Under the pieces are notes generated by a model. It saw only the letters and a program-made list of their open reading frames with translations. It made no database searches and was not told the origin of the DNA. From NCBI GenBank assembly GCA_002729875.1, contig PBZD01000020.1, positions 24,254 through 88,253 on the forward strand: 64,000 nucleotides of DNA, read 5' to 3'. The position numbers and the translations under genes are program-made. This document shows, in pieces, positions 51,394 through 60,896 of this stretch. The stretch is from Chromatiales bacterium. GTDB lineage: Bacteria > Pseudomonadota > Gammaproteobacteria > Steroidobacterales > GCA-2729495. Position 1 is the stretch's first letter; the number at the start of each line of letters is the position of its first letter.

Positions 51394-52371
51394 CTATAGC
51401 AGATCAGCGATCGCGGCGCGTTCCTCGCGCAGTTCAGCTTCGGTCGCATTCATACGTTCGCGACTGAAGTCACTGATATTCAGCCCCTGGACTATTTCAT
51501 ACTTGCCCTGGGTGCAGCGACACGGGTACGAATAAATAATACCCGGTTCAATGCCATAGCTGCCGTCAGCCGGGATCGCCATGCTGACCCAGTCGTCGCC
51601 CGGTGTGCCGAGTGCCCAGTCGCGCATATGGTCGATGGCTGAGGAGGCTGCCGAGGCTGCGCTGGACAGGCCGCGAGCCTTGATGATAGCTGCACCGCGT
51701 TGCTGTACGGTGGGAATAAATTCATCGGCAACCCATTGTTCATCAACGAGGTCTGGAGCTTCGCGGTCGCCGATCGTCACCTGGCTGATATCCGGATATT
51801 GGGTGGCTGAGTGGTTGCCCCAGATCGTCATGTACTTTATTTGATTGACGTGACAATCGGTTTTTCCCGCCAATTGGGCCAGTGCACGATTGTGATCCAG
51901 CCGCATCATTGCTGTGAAGTTTGCCGGGTTAAGATCCGGTGCATTTTGCTGTGCAATCAGAGCATTTGTATTGGCCGGGTTGCCGACGACGAGTACCTTG
52001 ACGTCACGGCTTGCATATTCATTCATCGATTTACCCTGAACCGAGAAAATGGCCGCATTACCTTTCAGCAGGTCGGAACGTTCCATGCCAGGACCCCGGG
52101 GTTTGGCTCCAACCAGCAGGGCATAATCGGTCTGCTTGAAAGCGATATCAGGTTGATCGGTAGCCACGATTCCATGCAAGGTGGGGAACGCGCAGTCTTC
52201 CAGTTCCATGGCAACGCCCCGCAAGGCATCGAGTGCCGGCGCAATTTCCAGCAGTTGTAAAATAATGGGCTGGTTGGCGCCTAATAGCTGACCGGATGCG
52301 ATCCGAAAAGCAAGTTGGTAGCCAATCTGACCGGCGGCACCGGTAATCGTTACTCTGGTGGGTTTTGTCAT
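51394..52371 (-). CDS. mdh: Malate dehydrogenase
   Basis: A 325-residue NAD-dependent malate dehydrogenase of the type 2 (cytosolic-like) group. The Rossmann motif is [16 protein letters not shown], catalytic His is in [12 protein letters not shown], and the substrate loop has [15 protein letters not shown]. It interconverts malate and oxaloacetate in the TCA cycle. Complete with the terminator-like repeat downstream. Confidence 0.96.
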   Translation of the reverse strand: MTKPTRVTITGAAGQIGYQLAFRIASGQLLGANQPIILQLLEIAPALDALRGVAMELEDCAFPTLHGIVATDQPDIAFKQTDYALLVGAKPRGPGMERSDLLKGNAAIFSVQGKSMNEYASRDVKVLVVGNPANTNALIAQQNAPDLNPANFTAMMRLDHNRALAQLAGKTDCHVNQIKYMTIWGNHSATQYPDISQVTIGDREAPDLVDEQWVADEFIPTVQQRGAAIIKARGLSSAASAASSAIDHMRDWALGTPGDDWVSMAIPADGSYGIEPGIIYSYPCRCTQGKYEIVQGLNISDFSRERMNATEAELREERAAIADLL

Positions 52372-52558
52372 TACTTGTTCCTGTTCTTATTGAGCATGGT
52401 TCTGGCCGGTAAGGCCCGGCACGGGGGCGGAAATTTTAGCTTGAAGACGGTGGTTTGTCTAAGACGGAGAACTCTTGTGCCTGTTGGTGTCAGCCTTAAT
52501 AGGAAATCATTGCAACACGTGTTGCCGGACAGGCTGCTTGAAAACAGGCCCGCTATCG

Positions 52559-52933
52559 TCAGGGATTGACCTTTTTAAAGGTTCTTACCTGTTCGTTGAA
52601 TCTTGCGGCAACTGATTCCATGGTGTCGATAGCCGAATGGCGCTGCTGCAAGTGCAGTTCACCTTGGTTGACCGGGTGTTCATCGCTGGTTAATTCACTT
52701 TCATCGATGGGTTCGTACGCCTGTGAGCTGTAATCCTGTTCAAGGCAGTTGATATAGACCTCCATTTCAGCCATATATTCCTTTATGAAAGTCTGACTGT
52801 CGCGCATCTCCTCATAAGTTGACGCTGCACCGTCCGGTATGATGGCCTCATCAGGATATTCACATTCTGCCTGTAGCCCGGACGCCGCGGTCGCGGCCAG
52901 GCAGGTAATCCATAGTTGGCTGATTCTGAGCAT
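52559..52933 (-). CDS. Hypothetical secreted protein
   Basis: A 124-residue protein with a cleavable signal peptide (residues 1-22, ending GLQA) and an acidic mature region with two cysteines (ECEYPDEA, INCLEQDY) that could form a disulfide. Predicted helical C terminus. No family recognised with confidence. Located 187 bases upstream of mdh on the same strand. Confidence 0.65.
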   Translation of the reverse strand: MLRISQLWITCLAATAASGLQAECEYPDEAIIPDGAASTYEEMRDSQTFIKEYMAEMEVYINCLEQDYSSQAYEPIDESELTSDEHPVNQGELHLQQRHSAIDTMESVAARFNEQVRTFKKVNP

Positions 52934-53297
52934 GAGTCGTCGCCCTCAGGCAGTTAGATGGTTAACACACGGGTCGCCAGATATTTGCTATCAGCACCTG
53001 GGATGCGGACGTGAAACGCCTCACCACACTTTTTATGTCGTGATTATGCCCCAGCTATAAACAGATTTGCCAACGATTGCCGTGATGGCCTGTAAGAATT
53101 GACAGTTCCAAGTCAAAAGGCGCCTGAAAATGTGATAGAACCGGCCTTGGACTCACTATAAAATTGCTTGCCTGATTGAACTGGATTTGCCCGGTGATGC
53201 CTGACTCTGCGTTAAAATAGGCCATGTTCGTAGTTGCCTTGCGGATGCTAAAGGGCTCGGTCTCCCGCTGGATTGACCGGCCGGCCGGCATTCTGTT
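52934..53297. other. Intergenic stretch, no firm gene
   Basis: About 360 bases. A minus-strand frame from ATG 53225 to 53055 would encode 56 residues (MAYFNAESG...GHHGNRWQICL) but has a poor ribosome binding site and no known family. The 3' part is the upstream region of the hydrolase gene on the plus strand, with ACCGGCCGGCCGG just before its start. Confidence 0.4.
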
Positions 53298-54287
53298 TTG
53301 CTAAATTCATTCACTCCGCCGTGTTTGTTACGAGGCAGGCATATTCAGTCTGTCCTCAGTAGTATCAGCCTGCGCCGCCAACTTGTGCGTGCTGGCGCGC
53401 ATAACTTTATTGCCCTGTCTCAGCCTGTAATTGTCGACTGTGGTGCTGGCGTACAATTGCTTTGCCAGCATACGCCGCCGCGGTCGGAGCGGATGCGACG
53501 TGTCGCCGTGATTATTCATGGCTGGGAAGGAAGCGCCGACTCAACCTATCTGTTGTCATCTGCTGACAAGTTATGGAAAGAGGGTTATCGCATTGTGCGA
53601 GTCAATCTACGTGATCACGGTAATTCGCATCACTTGAATGAAGACATGTTTCACTCATGCCGTCTTGATGAGGTCATTGGTGCTGTGCGTTGGGTTCAGC
53701 AGGTTTTTACCGACGAGCAACTTTATCTGTGCGGTTTTTCGCTGGGGGGAAATTTTGCTTTACGAATTACTGCGCGGGCAGCTGCCGAAGACCTTAGTAT
53801 TGGCGGGGTTGTTGCCGTTTGCCCGGTACTTGATCCTGCGTGCACGCTGGCAGCGTTAGATAATGGGGCATTTATCTATCGTTATTATTTTCTGAAAAAA
53901 TGGCGTGCATCACTGGAGAAAAAGAAAGCAGCATTTCCTCTCCGCTATGATTTTGCACACCTCAAACGTTTCAACACTTTGACGGAAATGACGGATTATT
54001 TCGTCAGGCATTACACCGAGTACACAAGTTTACAAAGCTATCTGCAGGGTTATGCCTTAACTGGTAACCGGTTGCTGGATCTGCAAACTCCGGCACATAT
54101 ACTGCTTGCGGAAGACGATCCGGTTATTCCTGTTGCAGATATCAGCAAGGTTGAGGCTTCAGATTATTTGCAGGTAGTGCAAAGCCGTTACGGCGGCCAC
54201 GGTGGTTTCATCAATGGTTACGATCTTCATAGCTGGGTTGATGACTATATAGTCGACTCGTTTGCTGGCAGCGATACCTGCAGTTGA
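53298..54287 (+). CDS. YheT-family alpha/beta hydrolase
   Basis: A 329-residue hydrolase of the COG0429 (YheT) group. The opening FTPPCLLRGRHIQSVLSS is family-typical (PP.L..GH.QT). The oxyanion region is VIIHGWEGS, the nucleophile elbow LCGFSLGGNF, the acid in LLAEDDPVIP, and the His in YGGHGGFI. Start is TTG 53298, with a weak ribosome binding site. Cytoplasmic esterase-type activity is expected; substrate unknown. Confidence 0.9.
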   Translation: MLNSFTPPCLLRGRHIQSVLSSISLRRQLVRAGAHNFIALSQPVIVDCGAGVQLLCQHTPPRSERMRRVAVIIHGWEGSADSTYLLSSADKLWKEGYRIVRVNLRDHGNSHHLNEDMFHSCRLDEVIGAVRWVQQVFTDEQLYLCGFSLGGNFALRITARAAAEDLSIGGVVAVCPVLDPACTLAALDNGAFIYRYYFLKKWRASLEKKKAAFPLRYDFAHLKRFNTLTEMTDYFVRHYTEYTSLQSYLQGYALTGNRLLDLQTPAHILLAEDDPVIPVADISKVEASDYLQVVQSRYGGHGGFINGYDLHSWVDDYIVDSFAGSDTCS

Positions 54288-54492
54288 AGATCTGGCACAG
54301 TACGATGAATTATTTCATGCGTGTATCAGCCTGTTTTCTGGCATTATAAATTTCTGGTTTGATGCGCTGGTCATTGTTTGCTGCATGCAGGTTATTCATT
54401 CTGAATATCAGATTAACAGTGCGTAATCCAATTGGTCAGGCGGGGTATTTAGTCGGTAGACTTTCTTTTTACAGTATTCCGGGAAACGATTC

Positions 54493-56055
54493 GTGACAGA
54501 TTTATTGGCGACACGCCTGCAAAAACTTGAGACACAGCAAAAGGGGGGGCTGTTTGAGGGTGCCCGGATCGGTATTGAAAAGGAATGCCTGCGGGTCTCT
54601 ACCGATGGCAGGGTAGCTGGTACGCCACACCCCGTGGCGCTTGGATCAGCGCTTGAACACCGTTTTATCACGACTGATTATTCGGAGGCCTTGCTGGAAT
54701 TTGTAACCCCCCCGGTGAGTGCATCCTGGCAGGCTACCCAGTTATTGTGCGACCTGCACCAGTATACGTATACGGCAATTGGTGATGAAATCCTGTGGCC
54801 GATGAGTATGCCGTGCCGGATTGAATCAGATGCTGACATACCGATCGCCTGCTATGGCAGTTCCAATGTCGGCAGGATGAAAACCGTATATCGGAACGGT
54901 CTAGGATATCGTTACGGACGCCGGATGCAGGCAATTGCCGGTATTCATTTTAATTTTTCACCGCCGGATGCCTTCTGGCCCCTGTTTCAGGAGCTGGAAG
55001 CTTCCCATGCCGATCTTCTGCAGTTTCGATCAGCTGCATATATGGCGTTGGTTCGTAACATCAGACGGTTCGGCTGGCTGTTGTTATATCTTTATGGGGC
55101 TTCGCCGGCTGTGGTAAAGCCATTTTCTGATATGAATAATGCCGGTCTTGAAGAACGTGATCCGGATACCCTGTATGGACCTTACGCAACATCGTTGCGG
55201 ATGAGTGATATTGGCTATCAGCATTCGAACCAGTCGGAAATTTATGTATCGGCTAACAGCCTCGACGAATACATTAATGACCTGACCCGTGTGGTTAATA
55301 CGTCCTGTAAAGATTATGAGCAGATCGGCACCAGGGATGGCGATGAGTATCGCCAACTGAACACCAGTATTCTGCAAATTGAAAATGAGTATTACGGTAC
55401 GATTCGCCCGAAGCAAGTTGCTCGCAGCGGGGAACGACCGACCAGTGCGCTACGGCGGGGCGGTGTGGAATACGTCGAGTTGCGTGCCCTTGATATTAGT
55501 CCTTTCGATCCGGTTGGCATTAATCAGCAGCAGATCCGTTTTTTGAAAGCCTTTCTCGTTTACTGTTTGTTGGAGGATAGCCCGCCGATCGAGGCAGAGG
55601 AACTTCGCGCTAACACAGACAATCAGGCAGCGGTGGCGTTGCAGGGCCGGCGTCCGGGGTTGCAACTGCAGCACACTGACGGCCCGGTTGAGCAGACCGA
55701 TTGGGCACAACAAATCTGTTCCCGAATTCTTTGCGTTGCCGAGTACATGGATCCACAGCGGTCTGGCGGGATCGTTGCTGCTGTCGAGGAACAGATGCGG
55801 GTGATCGATGATCCGTCATTGACACCGTCAGCAAAGTTGATTGCCGAACTGGAAGAAACCGGTTGCTCTTTTCTCGATTATACGATGAGGATCGGTCGTG
55901 ATTTTGCTGAATATTTTCGCAACATGGATCCGCAACTGAACTCAAGCTGGGGGATGCTCGTCGATGAGAGTCAAGAATCACTCGAGCGTCAGGCTGCAAT
56001 TGAAGCAGCTGATACGTTGAGCTTTGATCAATACGTTGCGAAGTGGAACGAATGA
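54493..56055 (+). CDS. gshA: Glutamate-cysteine ligase
   Basis: A 520-residue GshA of the Escherichia type, making gamma-glutamylcysteine, the first step to glutathione. GIEKECLRV holds the metal-binding Glu, TTDYSEALLEF the second acidic set, and GIHFNFSPP the ATP/substrate region; YVELRALDISPFDP is a family signature. The start is GTG 54493. gshB is not in the window. The 5-oxoprolinase at the right end belongs to the same gamma-glutamyl chemistry but is 5 kb away. Confidence 0.96.
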   Translation: MTDLLATRLQKLETQQKGGLFEGARIGIEKECLRVSTDGRVAGTPHPVALGSALEHRFITTDYSEALLEFVTPPVSASWQATQLLCDLHQYTYTAIGDEILWPMSMPCRIESDADIPIACYGSSNVGRMKTVYRNGLGYRYGRRMQAIAGIHFNFSPPDAFWPLFQELEASHADLLQFRSAAYMALVRNIRRFGWLLLYLYGASPAVVKPFSDMNNAGLEERDPDTLYGPYATSLRMSDIGYQHSNQSEIYVSANSLDEYINDLTRVVNTSCKDYEQIGTRDGDEYRQLNTSILQIENEYYGTIRPKQVARSGERPTSALRRGGVEYVELRALDISPFDPVGINQQQIRFLKAFLVYCLLEDSPPIEAEELRANTDNQAAVALQGRRPGLQLQHTDGPVEQTDWAQQICSRILCVAEYMDPQRSGGIVAAVEEQMRVIDDPSLTPSAKLIAELEETGCSFLDYTMRIGRDFAEYFRNMDPQLNSSWGMLVDESQESLERQAAIEAADTLSFDQYVAKWNE

Positions 56056-56058
56056 ATG

Positions 56059-57291
56059 TCAGGACAGCGCGGCTTTGGCGAGGTCTTTAAAATCAATACT
56101 CTTATCCGCCAGGATTTCCGGTTCCAGCCGTGCTCCGTTGGCGATAAGTTTTTTCGACAGCATGAATTCCCGTGCACTATTTACAGCATCGACGGCAATT
56201 AACAAATCTTCTTGCATGTAAAATGCCGCGAAAGACCGCTCGGCGAAGTCGCCGCGAATGATGACCTCGTCGTGTTCACCGGAAAGCCCGACAATTTGCA
56301 GTTTCAGATCGTATTGATCAGACCAGAACCAGGGTATCTGATTATAGGTCCTGAGCTTGCCACATAATGTCGCAGCTGCAGTCTTGGCCTGTTCCTGGGC
56401 ATTGTGAACGGATTCCAGCCGCAATCTTTTGTTGAGCAACTGGTTGGGGTGATTCGTACAATCGCCGATGGCCATGATATTGGGGTCACTGGTTCGGCAG
56501 AATTCATCGACGAGAATACCGTTTTCGCACTCAATGCCGGCCTGTTCGGCAATGTCGACGGTTGGCAGAATGCCAATCCCGGCAATAATCAGGTCGGCCG
56601 GCAGTTCCATGCCGTCGGCGCCGCGCAGCGCCTCGACCTTGCCATTGCCCAGAATTTCGGCATTCGGATCACGGCCGCACAAAATCTTAACGCCGGCGTC
56701 ACGGTGTACCTGGTCAAAGAATGCCGAGACCTCGGGAGCCAGTGCGCGGGCCATGATGCGATCAGCTGTTTCCACAACCGTGGTGTCGAGGCCGTGAGTG
56801 ACGGCAACAGCGGCGGTTTCCATGCCGATATAGCCGGCGCCGATGATAACGAGCCTGGCACCGGGCTTGAAGCGGTCCTGAATCTTATGCACATCCTCGA
56901 TGGCCCGCAGGTAGTGAATCCCTTCAAGATCGTGGCCCGGGATCTGTAATTTACGCACATGGCTGCCGGTGGCCAGCACGAGCCGATCATAGCTTTCCTG
57001 CTGTCCGTTACTGAGGACAACCAGCTGGTCTTTGCGATTTATTTCTTCGACCCGGGTGGACAGGCGTATGTCGATGTCATGTTCGGCATAAAATTTATTG
57101 TGCCTAACATACATGCGTTCCAGTTCCAGTTCACCGGACAGGTATTTCTTTGATAACGGCGGCCGTTGGTAAGGCAGGTAGGGTTCTTCACCTACCATGA
57201 TGATGCGCCCGGAAAAGCCGCCTTGACGTAAGGATACAACTGCTTGCCCTGCTGCGTGACCGGCGCCGGCGATAACAATTGAGTTAGGCAT
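56059..57291 (-). CDS. Ferredoxin-reductase-type FAD/NAD oxidoreductase
   Basis: A 410-residue flavoprotein of the oxygenase-coupled ferredoxin/rubredoxin reductase family. An FAD-binding motif (VIAGAGHAAGQA) is at the N terminus, LPYQRPPLSK follows, the NAD-binding motif is IIGAGYIGMETA near residue 150, and FAD contacts the IMAIGDCTNHPN segment. A C-terminal reductase domain is present. It moves electrons from NADH to a small iron-sulfur protein, often for a dioxygenase or P450; no such partner is near. Convergent with gshA. Confidence 0.92.
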   Translation of the reverse strand: MPNSIVIAGAGHAAGQAVVSLRQGGFSGRIIMVGEEPYLPYQRPPLSKKYLSGELELERMYVRHNKFYAEHDIDIRLSTRVEEINRKDQLVVLSNGQQESYDRLVLATGSHVRKLQIPGHDLEGIHYLRAIEDVHKIQDRFKPGARLVIIGAGYIGMETAAVAVTHGLDTTVVETADRIMARALAPEVSAFFDQVHRDAGVKILCGRDPNAEILGNGKVEALRGADGMELPADLIIAGIGILPTVDIAEQAGIECENGILVDEFCRTSDPNIMAIGDCTNHPNQLLNKRLRLESVHNAQEQAKTAAATLCGKLRTYNQIPWFWSDQYDLKLQIVGLSGEHDEVIIRGDFAERSFAAFYMQEDLLIAVDAVNSAREFMLSKKLIANGARLEPEILADKSIDFKDLAKAALS

Positions 57292-57410
57292 GCAAAAATC
57301 TCAGTTATTTTGATTTGTGTGTAACTAATCGTTTACACATTATACTCACCGATTACAGGTACCAGATACCTTTTCTCAGTGACACGATTAACAGACAGGA
57401 AATTTTAGAC

Positions 57411-58385
57411 ATGGTCAAGGCAGTTATGCTCGATCAGTTCGGCGGCCCGGAGGTTTTGCAATGGCGCGACATCGAGTTGCCCGAACTTACGCCGGGTTTG
57501 GTGAGGGTTCGTCACACAGCCGTCGGGCTGAATTTTATCGATACTTATCACCGGGAAGGTTTGTATCCGCTTGAACTGCCAGCCGGGCTTGGCACAGAGG
57601 CGGCCGGTATCGTCGAGGCGGTCGCCGATGATGTCGATACCGTTGCGGTTGGAGATCGTGTGGCCTTTGTCGGCGTTCCGCCAGGTACCTATTGCGAGCA
57701 ACGCAACTATGCTGCCGAACGACTGATGCAACTTCCGGATGCTGTTTCTTCCGAGATGGCGGCCGCCGCTATGCTCAAGGGGTTGACGGCCTGGTACCTC
57801 GTGAGGCGTAGTTACCCGGTGCAGGCCGGCGATACGGTTTTACTGTACGCGGCGGCGGGCGGTGTTGGTTTAATCGCGGGTCAGTGGGCCGCCGGACTTG
57901 GTGCGCGGGTGATCGGTGTCGTCAGTACCGAGCAGAAGGCCGAACTCGCACGGGCGAACGGTTGCGCCGAGATCGTTCGGGCCGACGATCCTGCATTCGT
58001 TGACACGGTTCGTGACCTGACCGGCGGTACCGGCGTTGCAGCCGTTTATGATTCGATCGGCAAGGACACATTCTTTCAGTCACTCGACTGCCTGCGCACC
58101 CATGGCACGATGGTTACGTACGGTAACGCCTCAGGCGCTGTAGAACCGTTTTCACCGCTTGAACTGGCGCGCCGCGGCTCGTTATTCGTGACCCGCCCCG
58201 TGCTGTTCGACTTTCTGCGTGAACGTGACGATCTGTTGGCGGCGGCCGGTGAATTGTTTGCTGTTATAGAGAGCGGAATGGTCGAGATCTATGTGAATCA
58301 GACCTATCCACTGCAGGATGCTGCGCAGGCGCACCGTGATTTAGAAGCGCGCAAGACTACCGGTTCGACGGTATTGATGCCTTGA
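57411..58385 (+). CDS. qor: NADPH:quinone oxidoreductase (MDR family)
   Basis: A 324-residue zinc-free medium-chain dehydrogenase/reductase. AVGLNFIDTYHREGLYP is the quinone oxidoreductase signature, and the nucleotide-binding motif is AAAGGVGLIAGQWA. It reduces quinones with NADPH in the cytoplasm. ATG 57411 has AGGA ten bases upstream; the frame is open farther upstream without a better start. Promoter must be shared space with the divergent flavoprotein gene. Confidence 0.93.
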   Translation: MVKAVMLDQFGGPEVLQWRDIELPELTPGLVRVRHTAVGLNFIDTYHREGLYPLELPAGLGTEAAGIVEAVADDVDTVAVGDRVAFVGVPPGTYCEQRNYAAERLMQLPDAVSSEMAAAAMLKGLTAWYLVRRSYPVQAGDTVLLYAAAGGVGLIAGQWAAGLGARVIGVVSTEQKAELARANGCAEIVRADDPAFVDTVRDLTGGTGVAAVYDSIGKDTFFQSLDCLRTHGTMVTYGNASGAVEPFSPLELARRGSLFVTRPVLFDFLRERDDLLAAAGELFAVIESGMVEIYVNQTYPLQDAAQAHRDLEARKTTGSTVLMP

Positions 58386-58399
58386 TGGCACCCTCCTGT

Positions 58400-58449
58400 T
58401 GGCCGTCCATCCGGGCTAATCGTCAGGGCTGGATGGGTACTAACGGCCA
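58400..58449. terminator. Large inverted repeat between convergent genes
   Basis: TGGCCGT-CCATCC (58400-58412) pairs with GGATGG (58431-58436) and, after a six-base bulge, ACGGCCA (58443-58449). It sits between the convergent qor and SLC13 genes, overlapping the end of the latter. It has no T tract, so bidirectional termination is only suggested. Confidence 0.35.
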
Positions 58450-60792
58450 GAAAATTGGTAGCAACAGCATGACAGCAACGAAAATGACGAGTGTCAGTGG
58501 TACACCGAGCTTGATGTAGTCGGCGAAGCGGTAGCCACCCGGACCCATAACAAGAATATTTGCCGGATGTGAGATCGGGCTGGTGAAACTGGCTGAGGCG
58601 GCCATTGCAATGGCCATCATCGCCGTTTGCGGCATGATGCCCATCTCGGTGCATGCCGACAGGACGATTGGCGACATCAGCACCACCAGCGCCGCTGTCG
58701 GAATAATCATTGTGCCCAATGCCGTGATGGCGTAGAGACCCATGATGACCGGCCACGGTCCGAACTCACCGAGGCTGGCCATGACCTTGGTAGCAAGAAA
58801 TTCAGCGGTACCGGTTTCCTGCATGGCGATGCCGAGCGGCAGCATGCCGGCAATCAGAAATACGGCGCGCCAGTCGATCGCGCGGTAGGCCTGTTCCATG
58901 TTCAGGCAACCGCTTAAGACCATCAGTGAGGCGCCCAGAATTGCAGCGACCGAAATCGGTAACCATCCGATCAGTACGGCCGTGATGACGCCGAGCATGA
59001 TCAGGCTTGCCAGCGGTGCGCGGCGGGTATCCGCGCTCGGCACGCTAACTGGCGTCAGGACCAGAAAGTCGGGGTCATCGTTTAGCAGTGATAGCTTATT
59101 GCGTGGACCGATGAACAACAGTGCATCGCCATGCAATAGCTGCTGTTTGTCCAGATCCGAATGAAGGGCGTTGCCAGAACGCCAGATGGCGATCAGTTCA
59201 AGACCATATTTTTCCCGGAAATTTACGTCGGAAGTGTTTTCGCCGGCGAGTTTTGACTGTGGCGCGAGCGTCGTTTCGAGGGTGGCCAACCGGTCGGATT
59301 CATAAATATTGGAGCTTAACGAGGATTTCTGCTGAACCGTTAGTTCTTGCAGGCCGACCAGCACATCGAGATCTTCCGCTCGTCCCTGCAGCAACAGGAG
59401 ATCGCCACCGAGTATCACCTCATCTGGTTCGGGCATGAATTTCAGGGCATCCTCGCGGATTGTTCCCAGTAGCCGAAAGTCGAATGCGTCGCCGATGCGG
59501 CTCTTGGCAAGGGTTGAACCGCCGAGTTTCGAGTCGCGCGGTACGCGAACGATGAAGATTCGTTCCTGGAGTCGATAGTTATCGGTCAGATCTTGCTCGG
59601 TTGCGATGCGAGTTGCGGAAAATTCCTGGTTACCTTCAAGATCGTCGAGAATGTTTTCACCACCCTGCAGCAGCAACTTGTCGCCGCTACGAATGGGCAC
59701 ATAGGCCAGGTTGTCGCGACGAATCAGATCGTCACGTTTGATTGCCAGTACGTTGGCACCAAAGCGGCGGCGGAATTCCGTGTGGTGTAGCAGATCCTTG
59801 ACGAGAGAGGAATTTTTGGCAATCGTGGCTTCAACAAGCTGTACCTGTCCGGATAGCAGTGTTTGCAGCAACGGCGCCTCGCGTTCGATGATGAGATCAC
59901 TCCACTGGCGCATCTCATTGAAACGATCAAGTCGCCCCTGGATCATTAATTGATCGCCGCTTTCCAGGATTGTCTGACGTGACGGCAAGGCAATCACCTG
60001 GTTGCGCCGTTCAATCATCATAACGATGAGGCCAGCCGCAGAACTGATGCGACTTTCAGCCAGCGTTTTGCCAACCAGTACCGAGTCATACGGTACTGTC
60101 GTAGCGAAGGTGCGTTCCTGCAGGCTATATTGCGAACGCAGGGTGCGTTGACTGCGTTTGGCAGATGCGCCTGCCGGGTCAACCTTGGGCAGCATCAGGC
60201 GTCCGATAAGGCAAACAAACACAACACCGGTCAGCATGGCGCCCGTGCCAACAGGGGTGAAATCAAACAGCGTAAAGGGTATTTCGCCACCCTGCGCGAG
60301 CGCCCCGGCGATCAGCAGGTTCGGTGGTGTGCCAATCAGCGTTGTCAGGCCGCCGAGCAGGCAACCGTATGCGAGCGGCATTAGTAATCGGGACGGAGGT
60401 ATCTCGGTACGCCGGGCAATATCGATGACAACCGGCAGCATCAGGGCCGCGACCCCAATATTGTTCATGAATGCCGACAGCCCGCCCGAGATAACCATGA
60501 TCCAGAATATCAGCGGAATCTCTTTGCGCCCGGCAACTCTCATGACCTGGCGGCCCAGAATGTCGGCAATGCCGGTGCGGGTCAGCCCTTCGCTCAGGAT
60601 GAACATGGCCCAGACCGTAATAACGGCCGCGTTGCTGAATCCCGAGATTGCCTCATTGGGGGTGACGACACCGGCCACCGTCAGTGCGCACAGGACCAGC
60701 AGAGCAACAAGGTCCATGCGCAGCGCTTCGCTGATAAACAGGATCAGCGCAATGATCAGGATGATCAGGACGGTAGCTATTTCAAAGTTCAC
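58423..60792 (-). CDS. SLC13-family permease with four RCK_C repeats
   Basis: A 789-residue transporter. The N-terminal half (about residues 1-205) and the C-terminal quarter (about 590-789) carry the membrane segments of the DASS/ArsB-NhaD fold, with SGGLSAFMNNIGVAALMLPV and PTAALVVLMSPIVLSA as the two symmetrical motifs. Between them lie four tandem RCK_C (TrkA-C) domains, each ending with a GD..L.QG-like motif (SGDQLMIQG, SGDKLLLQG, GGDLLLLQG, HGDALLFIG). Most relatives have two. Likely substrates are sulfate or dicarboxylates; the sequence does not decide. Confidence 0.9.
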   Translation of the reverse strand: MNFEIATVLIILIIALILFISEALRMDLVALLVLCALTVAGVVTPNEAISGFSNAAVITVWAMFILSEGLTRTGIADILGRQVMRVAGRKEIPLIFWIMVISGGLSAFMNNIGVAALMLPVVIDIARRTEIPPSRLLMPLAYGCLLGGLTTLIGTPPNLLIAGALAQGGEIPFTLFDFTPVGTGAMLTGVVFVCLIGRLMLPKVDPAGASAKRSQRTLRSQYSLQERTFATTVPYDSVLVGKTLAESRISSAAGLIVMMIERRNQVIALPSRQTILESGDQLMIQGRLDRFNEMRQWSDLIIEREAPLLQTLLSGQVQLVEATIAKNSSLVKDLLHHTEFRRRFGANVLAIKRDDLIRRDNLAYVPIRSGDKLLLQGGENILDDLEGNQEFSATRIATEQDLTDNYRLQERIFIVRVPRDSKLGGSTLAKSRIGDAFDFRLLGTIREDALKFMPEPDEVILGGDLLLLQGRAEDLDVLVGLQELTVQQKSSLSSNIYESDRLATLETTLAPQSKLAGENTSDVNFREKYGLELIAIWRSGNALHSDLDKQQLLHGDALLFIGPRNKLSLLNDDPDFLVLTPVSVPSADTRRAPLASLIMLGVITAVLIGWLPISVAAILGASLMVLSGCLNMEQAYRAIDWRAVFLIAGMLPLGIAMQETGTAEFLATKVMASLGEFGPWPVIMGLYAITALGTMIIPTAALVVLMSPIVLSACTEMGIMPQTAMMAIAMAASASFTSPISHPANILVMGPGGYRFADYIKLGVPLTLVIFVAVMLLLPIFWPLVPIQP

Positions 60793-60896
60793 TGAGTGCT
60801 CCGGTCAGTTGCGTACTGTTGGTGTCTGGCGTGGCCAATCTTAACAAGGAAAATCAGTTTCAGACTCATTGCCGGCCTGACAATTTGTGCGTTTGC

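Noticed and set aside
60158..60844. 228-codon plus-strand frame opposite the SLC13 permease
   Set aside because: Mirror frame of a well-supported membrane transporter; no start signals.
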